Position numbers and translations under genes: made by a program
The notes under the pieces: model-generated
What the model was told of the DNA's origin: nothing
The model's input: only the letters and a program-made list of their open reading frames with translations
Database searches by the model: none
Shown here: in pieces, positions 34,898-47,100 of the stretch
Numbering within the stretch: the stretch's first letter is position 1
How the letters are laid out: each line of letters starts with the position of its first letter
Source of the DNA: Anas platyrhynchos
Lineage: Eukaryota; Chordata; Aves; Anseriformes; Anatidae
NCBI RefSeq assembly: GCF_047663525.1
Contig: NC_092590.1
Location: 49,878,501-49,942,500 of the forward strand
DNA: 64,000 nt
Direction of reading: 5' to 3'

Positions 34898-37800
34898 CTG
34901 AAAGTAGAGAAGAGAAACATCAGTTCTGGAAAGCCAGTAATTCCAAATGACTTTCTGGGGAGTGAGGGTGGGGGGGGAGGGAAGGAAGAAGAAAAAAACA
35001 ACTCTACGTGACCTCCTTGTGCTTGTTTCAACTCTAGCAGCTAGGCTTTCTCTGTGCTTATTTCTGGGTCTGAGATAACTTGCAGGCAGAGTCTCATTTC
35101 TCAGCTTGTCCCTGACGATTTCACATCTGCATTAAAGTCTTGCTGCTGGCAGTAGGCTCATCTTTGTGAAATCCTGCTGGATCCTTGCCTGCAATAGGGC
35201 TGAGTACCCTAACCAGCTAGGCCATCTTCTGTTTGATCTGACGTGCCACGGAGTCTTCAGGTGGGGAAGAGTTGTTACGGCAGTTACCATCTAGCTATCA
35301 GACCTGTGAAGCTGAGATCTCCCTCGGGGGGTTGTTCCACCTTCTCGTCTCTCTGACAGCAGCTTACCATTAGTTATGAGCATGAAGAACAATTCTTGAT
35401 GCTCTTGTGTCTGTTAGTGGAGAAGACTGCTGTCCTGCGTGGTAAAGCTGATAAGGCAATGCTTGCGATATGGCACCGTCACCGCAACAACATGGCAGAT
35501 GGACATGTTGGCTACTGTTAATCCAACTGCTCTCCAGTTCCTGCTGACTGGGGAAATGTCATTACCAGCAAGAGCAGCCAGTTTTCTGCCCCTTGTCTGT
35601 TCTCACCTTTACCTCAACGTACCCTCTCCAAGACAGACATGAACTAACCTACACAGTTCTCCAACAGGGTCAAAGAGCATCTGCGGGTACTTTTGCCTAA
35701 GCATGACTCTGCCTTCAGTTTGGGGTATGCTGTGCAGTCATCACACAACTATTTTGGTTCATGCCAGCAGGTCTGCTCATCAGACCATCTCCATGCAATC
35801 AAGTGAGCCTAAGTATCTCAAGTCCAGCTGGAGGCCCTCGGTGGATATCTTATTATGCACACAACAGATTTGCCTTTCTGAGCCATGAAGATGACGTCTC
35901 TTACCTTCTGCAGATGTAGTAGCTTGCAATGGAGATGGCGATGAGGGAAAGCAGGATTAGGATGACTGTCAGTGCTACATACTCCGTGCTGAGGGGTTGT
36001 CTGACAAGTTCCGAATGCACACAACGGACACCAGAGAAGCCGACATCACACCTGAAGATGAGAGGCAGAATTAGAGAAATTGCCATGGGGTTACATTTTA
36101 GCATTCCACAAAGCATGCTATACCACTGGCCTGTTTCCTCAGGGACAAGCAATTTCAACTTAGATAACCGAAGCCCACGTGGTTTTAGGAATGGATGCAC
36201 ATCATTCAAGTAAGTGAGAAACACCCTTAAAAATGCCTAGAGGGTCTTTCTTTTTTAGACTTAATCAAAGGAGAGACCTTGCTGCTTTGCCTGAGGTCTG
36301 GATCTCACACTATTTTAACTACAGATGAACAACAGGAGGCAGAGCAGAATGAGTGTACCATGTTTAAGGTGGGTTGGTGACTAATTTCAGGTGTCTAACT
36401 AAGACTGTCACTCTGGTTTCACTGCTGCCAACATACATACTTAATGTTTGCTTAAATCCAGCTGAGGTCTGTTATAGATAAACTGCTCCTTTTGCAGTTC
36501 TTGTAAGCATTAATGCCTTGCAGGGTTGGTGATCCAGCTAAGTGTCAGCAAGATCAAAGACCACGTGCAGCTCATCTCAAAGCCCACCTCAGGGAGGCTG
36601 CAGGACACGCTGCATTCTGTCCATACCTGCAGTAGTGCTCATCCAAGTCCACTATGTACACGCACTGTCCGTGGAAGCAGTAATCTTTCATTTCGGGCTT
36701 GCATCTGGTTATCCCAACTTGAGCCACACGAGGACTGTTCTCTGTTTGGACTGTGGAGAGATTTGGTTAGCATCTCATCAGCCTTAGTTTCCCTTTCAGT
36801 TTCCCAAACAATGTGCAAGTTTTACCAATAAAACTAACAGCCTAGCTACCAACCAAGCTGTAATGCAGCAGGCACTGAAGCAGGTGAGCCTTATGAATAA
36901 GGAGAGGATTTTCCCATGTTAGAGTTACATCGACTCTCTCCTTACAAGTTCCACATTACCTATTTCTGCTTTTACAGAGGTATTCTCATTTAAGACACAG
37001 ATCTTAGTCTGAAAAGGCAATTTTAATGAAATACAGGTTGTAAGATGGCTCCCGCTCAACAAGAGTGAACACTTTGTGGGATGCTGGAAATGTGATTCAA
37101 CAGTAAGCTATTTGCAGAGTCAAAGTGATTTCCAAGGGTGGCTCGGTGAGGTCACCAGCCTGAAGAAGATGGGAACCAAAGACTTGTCGCTTGCAAAGAG
37201 AGCTGTGCAGTACACTTACTTAGTGCAGTTGTGCAGTTTTCCATTTCACCAGGTTCACATAATGGGATCACTGTTGTGCCCGCGACTGCTTGCAATAGGT
37301 AACCTACGAGAGAATAGAGGCGACATTAGATTCTTGTTCAGTATAGGTAAGCTTAGGCGTGACAATTGTGCATTCATCACAGGAGAAGTTCTTTTGGTGA
37401 TTGAAATAGAGAACACCTTGAGTCACAGCAGTCCCTGGGGAGAGGATTTCCCAGGACTCAAGTCAGCCTGGCTGTTGACTCAGCACCCTGCTGCTGGCTT
37501 CAGAGACCACATACCACTTGAGGTAGGCTTAACACATAAGCTACCATTTGGCAGGAGCGAGCTTCCTCAGCCCTCTACTTGCTGTAACCAGGTTGAAAGG
37601 GTGGCCAGCTCCTGCACTAACACTCTTGTGCTCACTTGCACAAAGATAACATGAGATACCAAATCCTCTTTGGTCACTGGCTCTGAGACATACAGACCAG
37701 CACACGGATCCTGGGCCAGTGTCACTCATCTCAGAACACCCCAGCAGAAAATGGGTCCACTTCCATCCTTCCTTCACCGTCCATACAAAAGCAAGAACTG

Positions 37801-40800
37801 CACCTTCCAAGCAGGTTTGATGTGGGTACCAGCCACACTGTGAGACTGCACCAGGCAGGCTGAGGAGTCTGGCTGCCAGAGCAGCGGCTGCATTCCCTTG
37901 GGGAGCAGGGACCCTTGTTCCCTTCTCAAACAGATGCATCTTATAAAGCATTCTGACACTTTTCAGGGTATCAGCTGCACAAGGCCAGCTTTCAGGTATT
38001 TTGCAAGTCAAATGAACATTTCCAATGAGGATTTGAAGGCCAGCAAATGCACTTGTAGCTTCACGGCCAGCCTACAAGGAACAGTCAATGTTTGTGCCCC
38101 ATCTGGCCATAAAATCCACTTGGCGAACACTCCTGCTGTGGTCATAAACTAACCTGCTCATGAACTGTTTAGTCATCAGCCCCATTCCACAGAAGTCTGT
38201 AATTTGTGTCTTTGGGCTGTTTGCCTCTATTAACTTGTCAGGTCATGCATGGCTAATGGAGGGAGTGTGCCTTCATAATTTCTTGATCACTCTAATTCAA
38301 CTCCAGTTATTAGAAAGTTTCATTACATCTCAGTGTTAAATCTAGCAGCAATTTACGAATTTCCTGCAATTCATCCATTTCTGGGTGATTAGTAAGGTTT
38401 CCTTTCAGATTTAGTTCAGTTAGATAGAAGAACAGCAGGAACATCTACCTTACAGAGATAGGGTTTTTTTTTTGTTTGTTTTGCTTTAAACATGAATCCT
38501 TCTCCCTTCATCCCTCTCCACGACATTTCTTGCCAAGTTAATGAGCCAGGTTTCCACCAAGCTTTAGTGGAAAGGACAAAGATGAGGGCTACCACAGCAA
38601 GAGCCACGGAAACAGAGCAGTGATACAGGACTCGTATTGGAGACTGTGCCAGAGACAGCTGCTCCTGCTAGCGTGACTCAGCAGGACATGCCTTTCACTC
38701 CGATGGGGCAGGACCAGAAAGTTTACTTTCAGGGTGGGATTTTTTTATTATTATTATTGTGTTTTTTTTTTTTTTTTTTCATACAGCACCTTATGTTCAG
38801 TATAGATTTAATCAGAATCAGCGGTTTAATGCTTGTGTAAGAACAACAGAAAATTCAAGTGCTCGAAAGACAAGCGTATCAGCTGACAGACCACAGCAGC
38901 TCAGTTACAGCTGGAACAGCAGGCTATGAGGTTTGACCATGGACCTGGAGTCCCATATGATGCTGAGAAAAGAAGATTTACCGAGTCTTCTTCCCAGGAA
39001 CTAAAGGGACATTTCAGGAGTGCTCCATGGACTAAGCTGCTCCCTCGGCAGGGTGCACCTGTGGCGCAGGACAGCCCCATCCCAAAAGCAATGCTGTGCT
39101 TTTGGAAGAAGGGATGCTGAAGTCCTGAGACTGGCAAAAGTGCCCTGAGCCTCCCTCCTATTAGCCACCTCCTGCTGCTTTTGCCTCTGTGTCACGTGCT
39201 GTGGCAGGATTTGGTCTGGGGGGCCACCTGACTATGATGAACATCAAGCAAGCCAAAAAATGCTGGGTGTACCTGAGACGTCCACTTCTATCACAGTTAG
39301 TTAAGTAGATGGATTCATTAACTGAAGATCTCCTTTAGCCTACACAACTTGTCTTTCAGCTTGCGTTCTTCCTTGATCTCTGAGCAATTTAGGCAGCTGC
39401 TTTTTAGTCTAAAATTCTCAGCTTGACAGACACCAGCCCCTGGCTTCTGCATTTGACAAACTCCAACCTGGGCATGCTTAAGAGGCAGCTCAGCTCTTCT
39501 ATTTGCTCCAGAAAGAGGCACTGCTTTCCAGCTGGACCTGTCCCTAGAGAGGAAATGCCTGACACCTGTAAGGGACAGATTAAAACACACCTGCTCATAC
39601 AAAGCCCAATAAAAGCTTGCTCCACTCCCGCCGTGCACAGCCACCGATAGCCTCCTCCACCTGACTGCAGGCACACGGAGCAGAGAGGCTGGAGCACAGG
39701 CGTGGATATTTGCTGACACCCAGCAGTATTTTCGGCATGCGGGCAAAGTTCTTCCTGGTCTGCACTGTTACATTTTGCCCTTTCCCCCATGCACATATTT
39801 TCCCTCTGACATCACTGGGAGGGGGATCCTGCAGGAGGATAAGGGATCCACATGGTGCAGGGACAGAGGAAAACCTTTCCCTGAATACTTATCAAGTGAT
39901 GTATATCAAATACAGGACCTGGGAGAGGTAGTTTTATTTTTATTCCTTCGCTGTTCACTGAGCAAATACTCTACAGGGTACAAGATAAGAGTAATGAGAT
40001 TGTTGGTATTCATTTATGCTTCACAGGAATGCGAGTGCCACGCGGCTGGCACACAAGCGCAGTGCCCCGGATGGCACCGCGGGTCTCGCTGTACGAGTAG
40101 CTCTGACAGCAGCAGCTGCTCCTCAAACAGGAATATTGCTGCTGCTTTCATCCTTCAAGGAAGGACCAGGATGGAGAATAAGGAACAGAGGCCGGCCGCC
40201 TCAGCTTCCTGCAGCCTTCGTCAGAGATGACATGCAAGGGCTAATTATCAGTTCAGCCACTCAAAGCCAGCTACAGTTTCCAGTTGCTGAGTGCTAAGGA
40301 TGAAGGATGTACATACAGGATAAACCTAACTGAGAACCTTTACAAGATTTATCCCCAATTTAAAGGCATGTTGTTAGGTATCTGAGAGGTGTTGGGCCCC
40401 GCCATCATTTGAGTTACTTCGCCTGTCCCTGAGATCACGAGTCACACACCAATTCACCTGAACAAGACTTCCTGATGCTATTTCACAGCAGCATGGTCCC
40501 TGTGGCACAGAGACAGTGCCTATACTTTCAACTCGGGTTGCACTTCCAAATTGACGCCAAGCGCAGCAATGCACCTGGTAGATCTCAGCCCGTTTTAACT
40601 CTAGGGACAGACTGAGCTGGACCCCCATCACCTGATTTCACACACCCAGAGCATGTCAGACTGTCTAGGGCTTTCTTTGCATAGAATAAGCAGAAAAGGA
40701 GGGAACTGGAGGGAACGTTGAAGCTAGCCAATCTGTCCCACTGGCTTTGCGAGCATCACCACTACCACCACTTAACTCTAGTGCTTAACCTTCCCTGTCT

Positions 40801-43324
40801 CTGCAGCTAACCTCCCTGCCCAGCCACAGATGTTTGCAGGCCACCCCAGACCAAGCAAGCCCCTCTGCAAATAATGACCAGGTGGGTGGTTGTGTTCCAG
40901 ATGAGGACCACAGAGATGCAGGGTTAGCCATGGATGCTCTGCTAAGCTTGCTCTTATTCAAGATTTGGTTGTGCAACCTTGCTCACATCAACCACAGCAT
41001 CTCTGGAGTTTTGCTTATCCGTGTATGCTGGGCATGCTTCCTCAGAAAGGGGAAGCAGTCATTTGAGATCCTTTTAACCACCTCAGAGTGATGCATCTCA
41101 TCGTTGCGCTCAGGATACAACACCTGGCTTCTGACTGATGCTTCAGGTGGGATGTATCCGGTGCTAGTTGTCTGGCCGTGCCCAGCAAAACAGGTGCCAG
41201 ACACTCCTCTTCCTGAGATGAGACATACAGGCCATACAGGTTGCTCTTCTCACCCATGTGAAAGGAGATGATGCTAACAGCTCTTTCCACCCCCCACCCC
41301 TCTGCGGTCTGCCTTACTTTGGCCAGTTCTTCATACGGAGGCACCAAAATTGATGGTGCTGAGAGCGATGCAAATAAACTACCCCTAGGGCAACAGACTG
41401 CAGCACCCGTGCATGGTTTGGAAAGCATCGCCTGCATTTTCCATCTTGAATTTTGTACCCCTGAGTGCAGAATTGCAGACTCCAAGCTGGGGACGCCCAG
41501 GGCCAGGCCAGAGCAGCTCTACAGCAGCCCTGGCAACACCAGCCTGCAAGGAAGGACCGTCACTCCTAAACTGCTGCGGGCCCACACGATCACCTTCAGC
41601 ACTGTGCCAGCACTTAGAGATAATGCGGATAATTACTTACTGTGTGCACCCAGTCATCTTAGTGCTGCTTCCACCCCTGTGGAGACCTGCACAACACTGA
41701 TCTTATTCACATGCTGCCCCTGCTCCTGCACCACTCTGCTTTCTGCCATGAGCACGTGGCAGAGCTCCCTATGCTGCAGAAGTAGAAATTTGTTATTTCT
41801 CCCCATCAGACACATCAGTCACTGATGTTTTCACATCTCCAGACTTACCAACCTTTGTGTTGAGCCTACCTGCCCATGGCCAGACAAACACAACACAGTA
41901 AACCATAAGACTGGCAGCTCCTGAAGCCCATGAGTGTGGAGATGTGAGGCTTGACTGGGTGTTTACAGCGACTGCAAGGAGACCTTGGGCAAGTTCTTGC
42001 CCAGGGCTCCCACAGTAACTCACGGAAAAGGCAGGGCCAGGGCTCAGCTCCACCACTGCCACCTCCTCTCTGGCTGGCACAGTGCCACAGCTCCCTAGGG
42101 ACAAGTGCCAGCTCTCTCCTGTCACTGCCTTTCTGCTGTGATAGCCCAGATACAAAGCTGACGAGTGCCACTTGAGTTAGGCTTCAGCCTTTGAGTGGCG
42201 AACCTCTTGAGCCTGGCAAAACATCAGCTACAGATGGACCTCCCAGCTTTACTGACCTGGGACGGAAGGGCAGTAAAGTGCTCATAACAGTTGCTATGAG
42301 GCCATCTAGCTGTGACTAATCTGTCCCTTACTATTAGATTTTGTACCTGTCCCGGAAATAAATAAATCTGTATACAAATCCATGAAGACACACCAGTTCC
42401 TTCCAGTGCTAGTTTTGTGCGAAGCATGGCTGAGTCACAGGCTGAAAGATGTTTAACCTGCTGTCACTGAAAGTAAGATGTTATGCTGCAGCAGCTCATC
42501 TGTAAGCCCTTGTGGAAATACCCGGCTAAGATGACAGAAACTTGTGCTGCAGTGGGGTTAGCAGATAGGGAACATCTATCCCAAAAAAGGTCTTGGGGAC
42601 TGAGCTTCCCCATCACCTGAGACCCTGAGCCCAGCACTGGCAGTGTGAGGACATGCCCTGTCATTACAGCAGTGTGTGAGGGCTCCAGGTCGCCATCCTG
42701 CCTCCAACACCTGCTGCCCACATACTTTGAGTCATCTCGAAAGGCCAGCTACACGCAGTCCCTGCCAGCACCCAGGCTCTGGGGCTCTCAATGCTCTCAG
42801 GACACGGACGTTCAGTTCGGGCTGTCAGCTAGCTCATGAGATGCGAGAGGAACACGTGCCCAGTAGAGAGGTGAAGTATCAAGGCATGGGAGGCCACAAC
42901 CCGTTCTGTGAGCAGAAGGAAGCCTCTGCTGCTGTGGGGACTCACCCGGAGCACAGCCTGGGTGAAGGCAGCCAGGCAGGACAAGGTGACAGAACAGCTC
43001 CTTCTGCCTCAGCCACGGCTGCGCTGCAGGCTGAGCAGGGGAGAAGCACAGACACAGAGAAGCAAAGCAGTGCCCTGCTACAGCTCAGTGCCCTGACAGC
43101 AAGAGCTGCACGCTCCGCTCCTCAGCCTGCAGACACCCGGCCCTGCCTGCCGCTTTGCCTCGGGGAACAAACGTGCCGCGTTCACCTCAAGACAAGTTTC
43201 ACCCTGCGTGTGGCCAGAGGTCCTCCAGCAGCCAGCGACTGCCCCAGCCCTGTCCCCGCCGGTACTCACCGAGGAAGAGCAGCAGACTGCGGGCCCGCAG
43301 GCGGCCGGTGTCCATCGCCCTCAT
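34837..43324 (-). CDS. EREG: Epiregulin precursor (five coding exons, 151 aa)
   Basis: ErbB-family ligand precursor; the shed EGF module binds EGFR and ErbB4. Coding exons are 43324-43270, 37288-37220, 36750-36627, 36051-35905 and 34897-34837. They sum to 456 nt, all GT-AG with matching phases. Residues 1 to about 22 are the signal peptide. TTVIP at 23-27 and the N-C-T sequon at N36 match human EREG. The EGF cysteines are C58, C66, C71, C82, C84 and C93 (spacing 7-4-10-1-8), with R92 and the receptor-contact leucine L98. EYVALTVIL at 106-114 is identical to human and opens the transmembrane helix (about 108-129). The tail is basic and ends in YKEVGAL; YKEV (145-148) fits the YXXphi basolateral signal known in human EREG (YERV). 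Human is 169 residues, so this tail and the N-terminus are shorter. Intron 1 is about 6 kb. Confidence 0.96.
35905..36051 (-). CDS. EREG: EREG coding exon 4 (second half of EGF and transmembrane helix)
   Basis: The acceptor is CATCTTCAG/GTGTGA and the donor AGAAG/GTAAGA. It encodes CDVGFSGVRC, a short stalk with QPLSTEYVALTVIL (human QPLSKEYVALTVIL) and a transmembrane helix ending SYYICR. The stalk between C93 and the helix is where shedding would occur. Confidence 0.97.
36627..36750 (-). CDS. EREG: EREG coding exon 3 (first half of EGF)
   Basis: The acceptor is CTCCACAG/TCCAAA and the donor ACTGCAG/GTATGG. It contains NSPRVAQVGITRC and then KDYCFHGQCVYIVDLDEHYC, matching human NPRVAQVSITKC and NGYCLHGQCIYLVDMSQNYC. 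It supplies EGF cysteines one to four. Confidence 0.97.
37220..37288 (-). CDS. EREG: EREG coding exon 2 (N-terminal pro-region)
   Basis: It encodes VAGTTVIPLCEPGEMENC then TTAL; human reads TTVIPSCIPGESSDNCTAL. The donor is ACTAA/GTAAGT. The acceptor is a tandem NAGNAG (CAAG/CAG/TCG), so the exon may begin at 37288 or 37285 with no frame change. The longer form matches human better. The intron to exon 3 is 469 nt. Confidence 0.93.
38747..38779. repeat. (TTA)n and poly(T)18 in EREG intron 1
   Basis: Four TTA units followed by eighteen T (38762-38779) within the first EREG intron; low-complexity only. Confidence 0.85.
43270..43324 (-). CDS. EREG: EREG coding exon 1 (signal peptide)
   Basis: Encodes MRAMDTGRLRARSLLLFL plus one base; the donor is CCTCG/GTGAGT. 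No ATG lies in frame in the upstream pyrimidine-rich leader, so M1 is chosen. M4 could also serve. The phase joins exon 2 to give a start very like the human signal peptide end (AV followed by TTVIP). Confidence 0.88.
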
Positions 43325-43431
43325 GTCGCCGGCTGGAAGAGGAGGAGATGAAGAAGAGGAGATGATGAAGAGGAGAAGAGAGGAAGGCAGTGGTGGCAGG
43401 GAGTGCTGTGGCGGCGGCCGCGCCGCCAGGG

Positions 43432-43440
43432 CTCTTTATG
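43432..43440 (-). promoter_or_regulatory. EREG: TATA-like box of EREG
   Basis: CATAAAGAG on the minus strand, about 108 nt upstream of the EREG ATG, in GC-rich DNA. It predicts a start near 43408. It is a weaker match than the AREG TATA box. Confidence 0.55.
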
Positions 43441-43453
43441 GGGCTGCGGGAGA

Positions 43454-43463
43454 GGCGGGGCGG
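43454..43463 (-). promoter_or_regulatory. EREG: GC box in EREG promoter
   Basis: GGCGGGGCGG on the plus strand, 13 bp upstream of the TATA-like box. It is an Sp1/KLF-type site at the usual proximal distance. Confidence 0.55.
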
Positions 43464-46400
43464 AGCGGTGATGAAACTCTGGCCAAGCTCCGGGCAGGTG
43501 CTCGCCCGGCCTCGCTTCCTGCCCCGCCGCACCCGCACCCAGGGCCCTCCCCGCCTGTCCCCCCCGTGCCCGGTGGCGATGGCCCGAGGGCAGGCAGGGG
43601 GCATCCCCAGCCATGCTGTGGGGCGGGCAGGGCAAGGCTGGCAGGGCAAATTCCTCCGGTTCTTGGCTGCTGTCCAGATACACGTGCTTGTGTTATCCTT
43701 CATTTTTAGCAAACGTTGCTGCGTACGGCTCTCGTGGCCATAAAACCACCTTAGAGCAAACAGGCCGAGGAGCTGGTGCCCACGGCTCACCCTGCAGCGG
43801 TGGCACCGCTGGCGCTCAATTTATCGGTGCCAGGAGCAGTGGTGTGAGACTGGGTGGGAGCGGGGTGGATGCTGAGCAGGGCTGCCCGGGGAGCCCTGAC
43901 TGCATGGGGGGCTGCGGCACGGCCCCTGTCACTGCGTGCACGTAAAAGCAAGAAAGCAGAGCGGGGCGGGCAGCCAGAAGGCTACCCCCTCCTTCCTCAT
44001 CTCCCATCAGTTCCCAAGTGACCCTCAGCCCATGTGAGCCTCAGGGCTAGGGGCAGAAAGGGTCTATTAAGTCACAGCACAGGCCGCAGGAATGCCAGCA
44101 CCTCACCCCGCACCTCGACAGGCTGTGACAGGCTCAAGGTCAGCAGGTGCTTACACCACGGTGCCCCCCCAGCCCAGCTGGGTACCAACGGGTCCTTTGG
44201 TTCTTTAGGCAGGACCCTTGACTGTCAGCACTTGGTTGTTGTTGTTTTTTTAATCCTTTCGTGCATCCTGTTGAAGCCCATGCACTCTATGACTAGGTTA
44301 AGTAAGACCTTGTTCTGCACTTATATCCCATCATCAGACAGTCGACGGGCACATCCACCCCCACATCCTTCTGTACATGCTTACCTGAAATATAAAATGC
44401 TTCTTCTCTGAAGAAGCTGCTCAGCAACAGCGGATATTTCTTTTCCTTCTAAAGCAAAAACCTTCTTCCTCTGCCTTACCTTTTTTGAGCACCAAAAAAG
44501 TCAAGGTGATACCCAATTTATTGCAGGACTGATAACCATATCTCGTAGCGTAAGGTATTTGAGTATTCATAGCAAGGTGCAGTTTTAATAGCTGATAACT
44601 CAAGTATTCATAGTTTGCCTACTTTACAAGTGGTTGTTGATACAAGAGAGTTAACTATAGAAGATAGATTGTGCCATATTCTGCAGTATCTATCTCCATG
44701 TTCAGATTCCAGTTCTGAGCAATAAACGCATTAATTCAGGCAGTTTGGGAATAGACCTGGTACTTACAAATCACATTCCTGCTTGCTTAGGTAACATTTT
44801 TTCAGATCTATGGAACTGTGGAGATGCTGAAATGAAAAAGATCAATGTGTTACTATTGAACTACGTCAGCACAGGCAAATTATGCAAATGGTGGGAGAGT
44901 TGGCAGGATCCATGAAACTAAAAGCAGCATGCCAGCAGCGCATACACTCTGGTACTCCACAAGAAAGCAGGACATGATTTAATCTGACACTTTTTCTGAG
45001 TCCATTTTTCTCCCTCTAGCATTACGGTCATGTCTTATCCCCATATAATCACTTTACTACCTTAAGGTTAGCAGATGGTAGCTTTTCTGATGCCACATGA
45101 CTTATTTTGTTGCTTCTTTAATTTGGGCTGATCCCCCTTATTAAGGATTTTATTGTCTACTCTTTCAGTGAGTAAAGGAAGGAATTGCAACCATTAGGAA
45201 AGCGTTTCTGTATGCGGGCATTTTTCAGGATGCCTTAAAAGCAACATCACTGTAGAACTTCCACTTTATAATTAATTTCACCCTTAAATTCCTACCTGAT
45301 TTATCCTCTGAAAAGAGAGCATTTAATTATAGTCCTGTACCGGTATTCAGATACCGAGTAACGCTGACACCATTGGAGCAATTCATTGGAATTTCCTCTT
45401 TCAGATTTGAATACATGGAAAACAAGTATCATATACACATCTGTTTCATCTTTCTGTAATTTTCTTGGTCTCGTGGTATGTGATTCCACATCAGACATCC
45501 CCGCTTGCAGATTTCACCATCTTCTCCTCCATGTGGAGGCTGCCTCTTTGGATACGGCTGATGCACACTTTAAGAGCCAATTTTCCAAGCAGCTATTCAC
45601 ATTGAGTAGCACCTTCCTGCACTGATAGATTCATTGTAAGGCAGATTCATTACATCCCACAGGTCTGAGTACAGAGGGACATGCCTGCACAATGCTGGAA
45701 GGTAGCACTGATTGGGCAACAGACCATCATGGGTGTATGTCAGCTGGTGGCCTCAATTACAGCTGGGGTGAACTGGCACACCCAAGCCAAGCCAGTGATG
45801 GATTTATGTCATTTGCCATCGGATCAGCATGAAGCCCCCCAAGTAATTCCATTTGTCAGGGTTTTCTTCTTCACAAAGTGTAAAGAACTTATGCAGAAGA
45901 TGTACTAGCTTTTATTACCTTACAACATTTTAACAACCAACTTTAAAGAAAATTTCTATTTACAAAGCACAGGGGCTCAAGTCAAGTCGATTTTGTGTTT
46001 CATCCTCTCACTGGAGCAATTATGCATCTATTCTTCTGAGACAAAGCAGCTGATTCACGGCAGTGATTATTTCAAGAGTATGATTTCAGTTTTTTGTTGA
46101 TTAGTCTATCTCACATTCATGATACAGAGAATTTTCAATGAACAAAATACCCTTTAAACTTAGAGGGGAAAACCAGAGGTTTCATGTATGTTTCTCTGTG
46201 CTTCCAAACAGAATACTTGTCCTCATGGTGATTTTCTGTGGAAGATGCATTCATGGTAATGAACTGTCACTTCATGTACATGTATGTGTTCTTACATAAC
46301 TGTATCCATCAGTGACAGGCAACTACTACTCACTTTAGCTGTTTTCTGTGGAACTTCATCCAGTTTTACACATTGCCATTCTGGGTGTGGATCTGCATTG

Positions 46401-47084
46401 GTTTTTGTCCATTTGGAAGACCACCTATTTCCAAAATCAACATCACCTTGTTAGAAAGCAGTTTTGAAAATACAAGAAAATCATTCCTCATCTTGCACTG
46501 AGGCACTGGACACCCTTACATAAGGGAAAAAAAATAACCCAAACGAACATTTTCATAAATTCCTGATCAGCAAGCTTTTTTCTTTTAAACATCACAAAAA
46601 CATGCTTCAGTGCATGTGTACCTCAATTTTCATTTACAATAAACTTTCATTACTGAGCATTAAAGATGCTCAAGAAATGCTCTCAAAATATCAGTAGGCT
46701 AACTGGAGCATAGCTCACAAGACAGCATTTTAATTTCAACTATGGAAGATGGGTATTAAACACAAACACCTCAAATATTAAAAAGTATGGGGCTTATGTG
46801 TGACTAAAAAGGGAATATACTTAACTGGGATTCATGGACAAGTTAGTGTGAAGGAAATGGAGTAAGGAAAAAATCTGGAGCTGAACTTACTCCATAGCAG
46901 ATCTGAAGCTGACCTCTCTATGTATGCGATGAATCATTTAGGCCCAGTGTTCTTAAACAACCAAGCTCTCCTATAAACTATCCGAGTTCAAAATGCTATC
47001 CTAAGGCTGAAAGCGGCTGATGCCACTTCTTGTAAATGCACCATGAGGTCAAAACTACTGAACAACAAAGATATTTCACTGTTT

Positions 47085-47100
47085 AAAAAAAAAAAAAAAA
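47085..47100. repeat. Poly(A)16
   Basis: Sixteen A in intergenic DNA, followed by a C-rich stretch. It could be a retroposon tail but no body was recognised. A similar run of sixteen A lies at 48512-48527. Confidence 0.8.

Noticed and set aside
37076..37654. Plus-strand open frame of 192 codons
   Set aside because: It runs antisense across the confirmed EREG exon 2 and its splice sites, and no domain is seen.
40676..40745. CR1-like wording (CATAGAAT and GAACTGGAGGGAAC)
   Set aside because: Similarity is too short and broken to separate an old relic from chance.
42676..43365. Plus-strand open frame of 229 codons, the longest in the window
   Set aside because: It is antisense to EREG exon 1 and its promoter, Ala/Arg/Pro/Ser-rich, with no domain or signal peptide. 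It is explained by GC-rich DNA that lacks stop codons.
44390..44830. Several small minus-strand segments with acceptor and donor signals (44826-44763 and around 44390-44530)
   Set aside because: The intron between two of them would be about 32 nt, phases do not chain with the segment at 46.4 kb, and they show no EGF pattern.
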